Origin: Chryseobacterium echinoideorum
GTDB taxonomy: Bacteria; Bacteroidota; Bacteroidia; Flavobacteriales; Weeksellaceae
Length of the DNA: 64,000 bases
Direction of reading: 5' to 3'
Assembly (NCBI RefSeq): GCF_007474535.1
Contig: NZ_VKNW01000003.1
Location: forward strand, 331,937 to 395,936
This document shows, piece after piece, positions 62,757 to 64,000 of the stretch (the stretch's first letter is position 1; every line of letters begins with the position of its first letter). Under the pieces are notes generated by a model, which was not told the DNA's origin, did not search any database, and saw only the letters and a list, made by a program, of their open reading frames with translations. The translations under genes and the position numbers were made by a program.

Positions 62757-63751
62757 TATATCTGTGCTTGATATTCTTTGTAAAACTCTTGAGTTTCTGC
62801 AATAACAGCGTCCATTTCCTGAAGTGTAAAAACTTCTAAAAACTTCTTTCTAAAGTCTTTAAAATGAGGAACTCCTCTGAAATAATTACTGTAATGCTGT
62901 CTCATCTCAACCAATCCTAACCTTTCGCCTTTCCATTCGGCACTCCATTCTGCATGCTGTCTTACGGCAAGCAATCGATCAGTAACTGTAGGCAGAGCTA
63001 AATGCTCTCCAGTAGCAAAAAAATGTTTAATTTCATTAAATATCCAAGGATATCCAATGGCTGCTCTTCCTATCATAATACCATCACAAGCATACTTATT
63101 TTTATATTCTAATGCTTTTTCAGGAGAATCTATATCACCATTTCCAAAAATTGGGATCTCAATATTCGGATTCTGTTTTATACGGGAAATATGTTCCCAG
63201 TCAGCTTCACCTTTATACATTTGTGCTCTTGTTCTGGCATGTATAGTTAAAGCTTTAATTCCTGTTTCTTGTAGTCTTTCGGCTACTTCATCAATATTAA
63301 TTGAATGACTGTCCCAACCCAAACGAGTTTTAACAGTCACAGGAAGGCTTGTAGAGTTGACAACAGCTTTTGTGAGCTTAACCATGAGATCAATATCCTT
63401 TAGAACACCAGCTCCAGCTCCTTTACAAACCACTTTTTTTACAGGACAACCAAAGTTAATATCTACAAGATCAGGATTTACCGTTTCCACTATTCTTGCG
63501 GACATAGCCATTGCTTCTTCATCACCTCCAAAAATCTGAATTCCGACTGGTCGTTCATAATCAAAAATGTCCAGCTTCTTTCTACTTTTTATTGCATCTC
63601 GAATCAATCCTTCAGAAGAAATGAATTCAGAATACATCAAATCTGCGCCATGCATTTTACATAAGCGTCTGTATGGTGGATCACTGACATCTTCCATTGG
63701 TGCTAATAGTAATGGAAACTCGGGCAATTCTATAGTGCCAATTTTAATCAT
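62756..63751 (-). CDS. dusB: tRNA-dihydrouridine synthase
   Basis: FMN enzyme that reduces uridines in tRNA to dihydrouridine. The 331-residue protein opens with the FMN-site sequence FPLLLAPMEDVSDPPYRRLC, then INFGCPVKKVVCKGAGAGVL near residue 98 with the catalytic Cys, LTIHARTRAQMYKGEADW near residue 165, FGNGDIDSPEKAL near 205 and GIMIGRAAIGYPWIF near 224. The family member is DusB-like by this order. An exact promoter box ends 4 nt before the ATG, so the leader may be absent. Confidence 0.93.
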   Translation of the reverse strand: MIKIGTIELPEFPLLLAPMEDVSDPPYRRLCKMHGADLMYSEFISSEGLIRDAIKSRKKLDIFDYERPVGIQIFGGDEEAMAMSARIVETVNPDLVDINFGCPVKKVVCKGAGAGVLKDIDLMVKLTKAVVNSTSLPVTVKTRLGWDSHSINIDEVAERLQETGIKALTIHARTRAQMYKGEADWEHISRIKQNPNIEIPIFGNGDIDSPEKALEYKNKYACDGIMIGRAAIGYPWIFNEIKHFFATGEHLALPTVTDRLLAVRQHAEWSAEWKGERLGLVEMRQHYSNYFRGVPHFKDFRKKFLEVFTLQEMDAVIAETQEFYKEYQAQI

Positions 63752-63755
63752 GTTG

Positions 63756-63763
63756 CAAATTTA
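63756..63763 (-). promoter_or_regulatory. dusB promoter -7 box
   Basis: TAAATTTG on the minus strand, an exact box, ends only 4 nt before the dusB ATG at 63751. Confidence 0.5.
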
Positions 63764-63957
63764 CAAATTTCTTACTTTAAACAATGATATAATGTAAATC
63801 ACAATTATCATTATAGTGAACATTTTTTATTTATTCCTGATCACTGATCCTGTAATTGAGATGGGTCACGAGTTCTGCTTAATGAGTTGTGACTTGATGA
63901 TGAATTGATGATGAGTTGGAGTATTTTTTGAATGAGGAGCCAAAAAAGTAAGGGCAT

Positions 63958-63997
63958 AAAAAAACCTCATACATTATTGTATGAGGTTTGTAAAAAA
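63958..63997. terminator. Strong bidirectional terminator at the window end
   Basis: AAACCTCATACA (63962-63973) and TGTATGAGGTTT (63978-63989) form a perfect 12-bp stem with a 4-nt loop, with A and T tracts around it. The 190 bases before it hold no gene, only a short direct repeat (tgatgatgaattgatgatgagttg near 63895-63919). Confidence 0.85.
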
Positions 63998-64000
63998 ACT

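Overview
This window looks like a Chryseobacterium-type chromosome (Flavobacteriia, Bacteroidota). The evidence is AT-rich DNA, two SusC/SusD outer-membrane uptake operons, Bacteroidota-type promoters (TTTG, about 20 nt, TAnnTTTG), many short exported proteins with N-terminal MKK leaders, bacillithiol synthesis (bshC), and a mix of GHMP, LysM and porin genes typical of the group. Species assignment is inference from protein style, not from a database search.

Layout. 1-80 is the groEL 3' end. 198-2730 is a small, very AT-rich accessory patch: an AAA ATPase, an overlapping small partner gene and an unassigned protein, set in repeated intergenic hairpins. 2734-5732 holds a kelch-type exported protein, a repeat-rich gene-poor stretch, and an IS5-like element that truncates a small secreted-protein gene. 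5775-22753 is mostly housekeeping: argS, a first SusC/SusD operon with two extra lipoproteins (7617-12932), rnhB, pckA, a GHMP-kinase-like gene, fabD, a LysM protein, bshC and a porin. 23047-28276 is a second SusC/SusD operon with one lipoprotein.

28979-36645 is a second accessory block. An eroded IS982 copy sits directly upstream of a shredded selO (only the 5' end survives, fused to an intergenic repeat). Then come separate plus-strand genes: a beta-propeller protein, a VOC-fold protein, a beta-lactamase-fold serine hydrolase, and an AraC regulator with a TetX-like flavin monooxygenase and a small membrane protein.

36646-63751 returns to a core-like region: alpha-amylase, dinB, a large surface protein with two small exported companions, trmD-ndh (overlapping), GH25 lysozyme, pfkA-gapA, YceI, DPP IV-type peptidase, MsbA-like ABC exporter, truA, an endonuclease/exonuclease/phosphatase-fold protein, an Lrp regulator, deoC and dusB.

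How the parts work together. The two Sus operons, porin and barrel proteins serve outer-membrane uptake; neither Sus operon has an adjacent glycan-degrading enzyme, so their ligands cannot be read from context. pfkA-gapA, pckA, deoC and amylase cover central sugar metabolism. The best candidate for an undescribed system is the ATPase plus small partner pair at 242-1856. The second most interesting area is the accessory block at 28979-36645. Several genes (ATPase, LysM, selO remnant, ndh, GH25, dusB) have exact TAnnTTTG boxes only 4-12 nt before the start codon, which predicts very short or absent 5' leaders.
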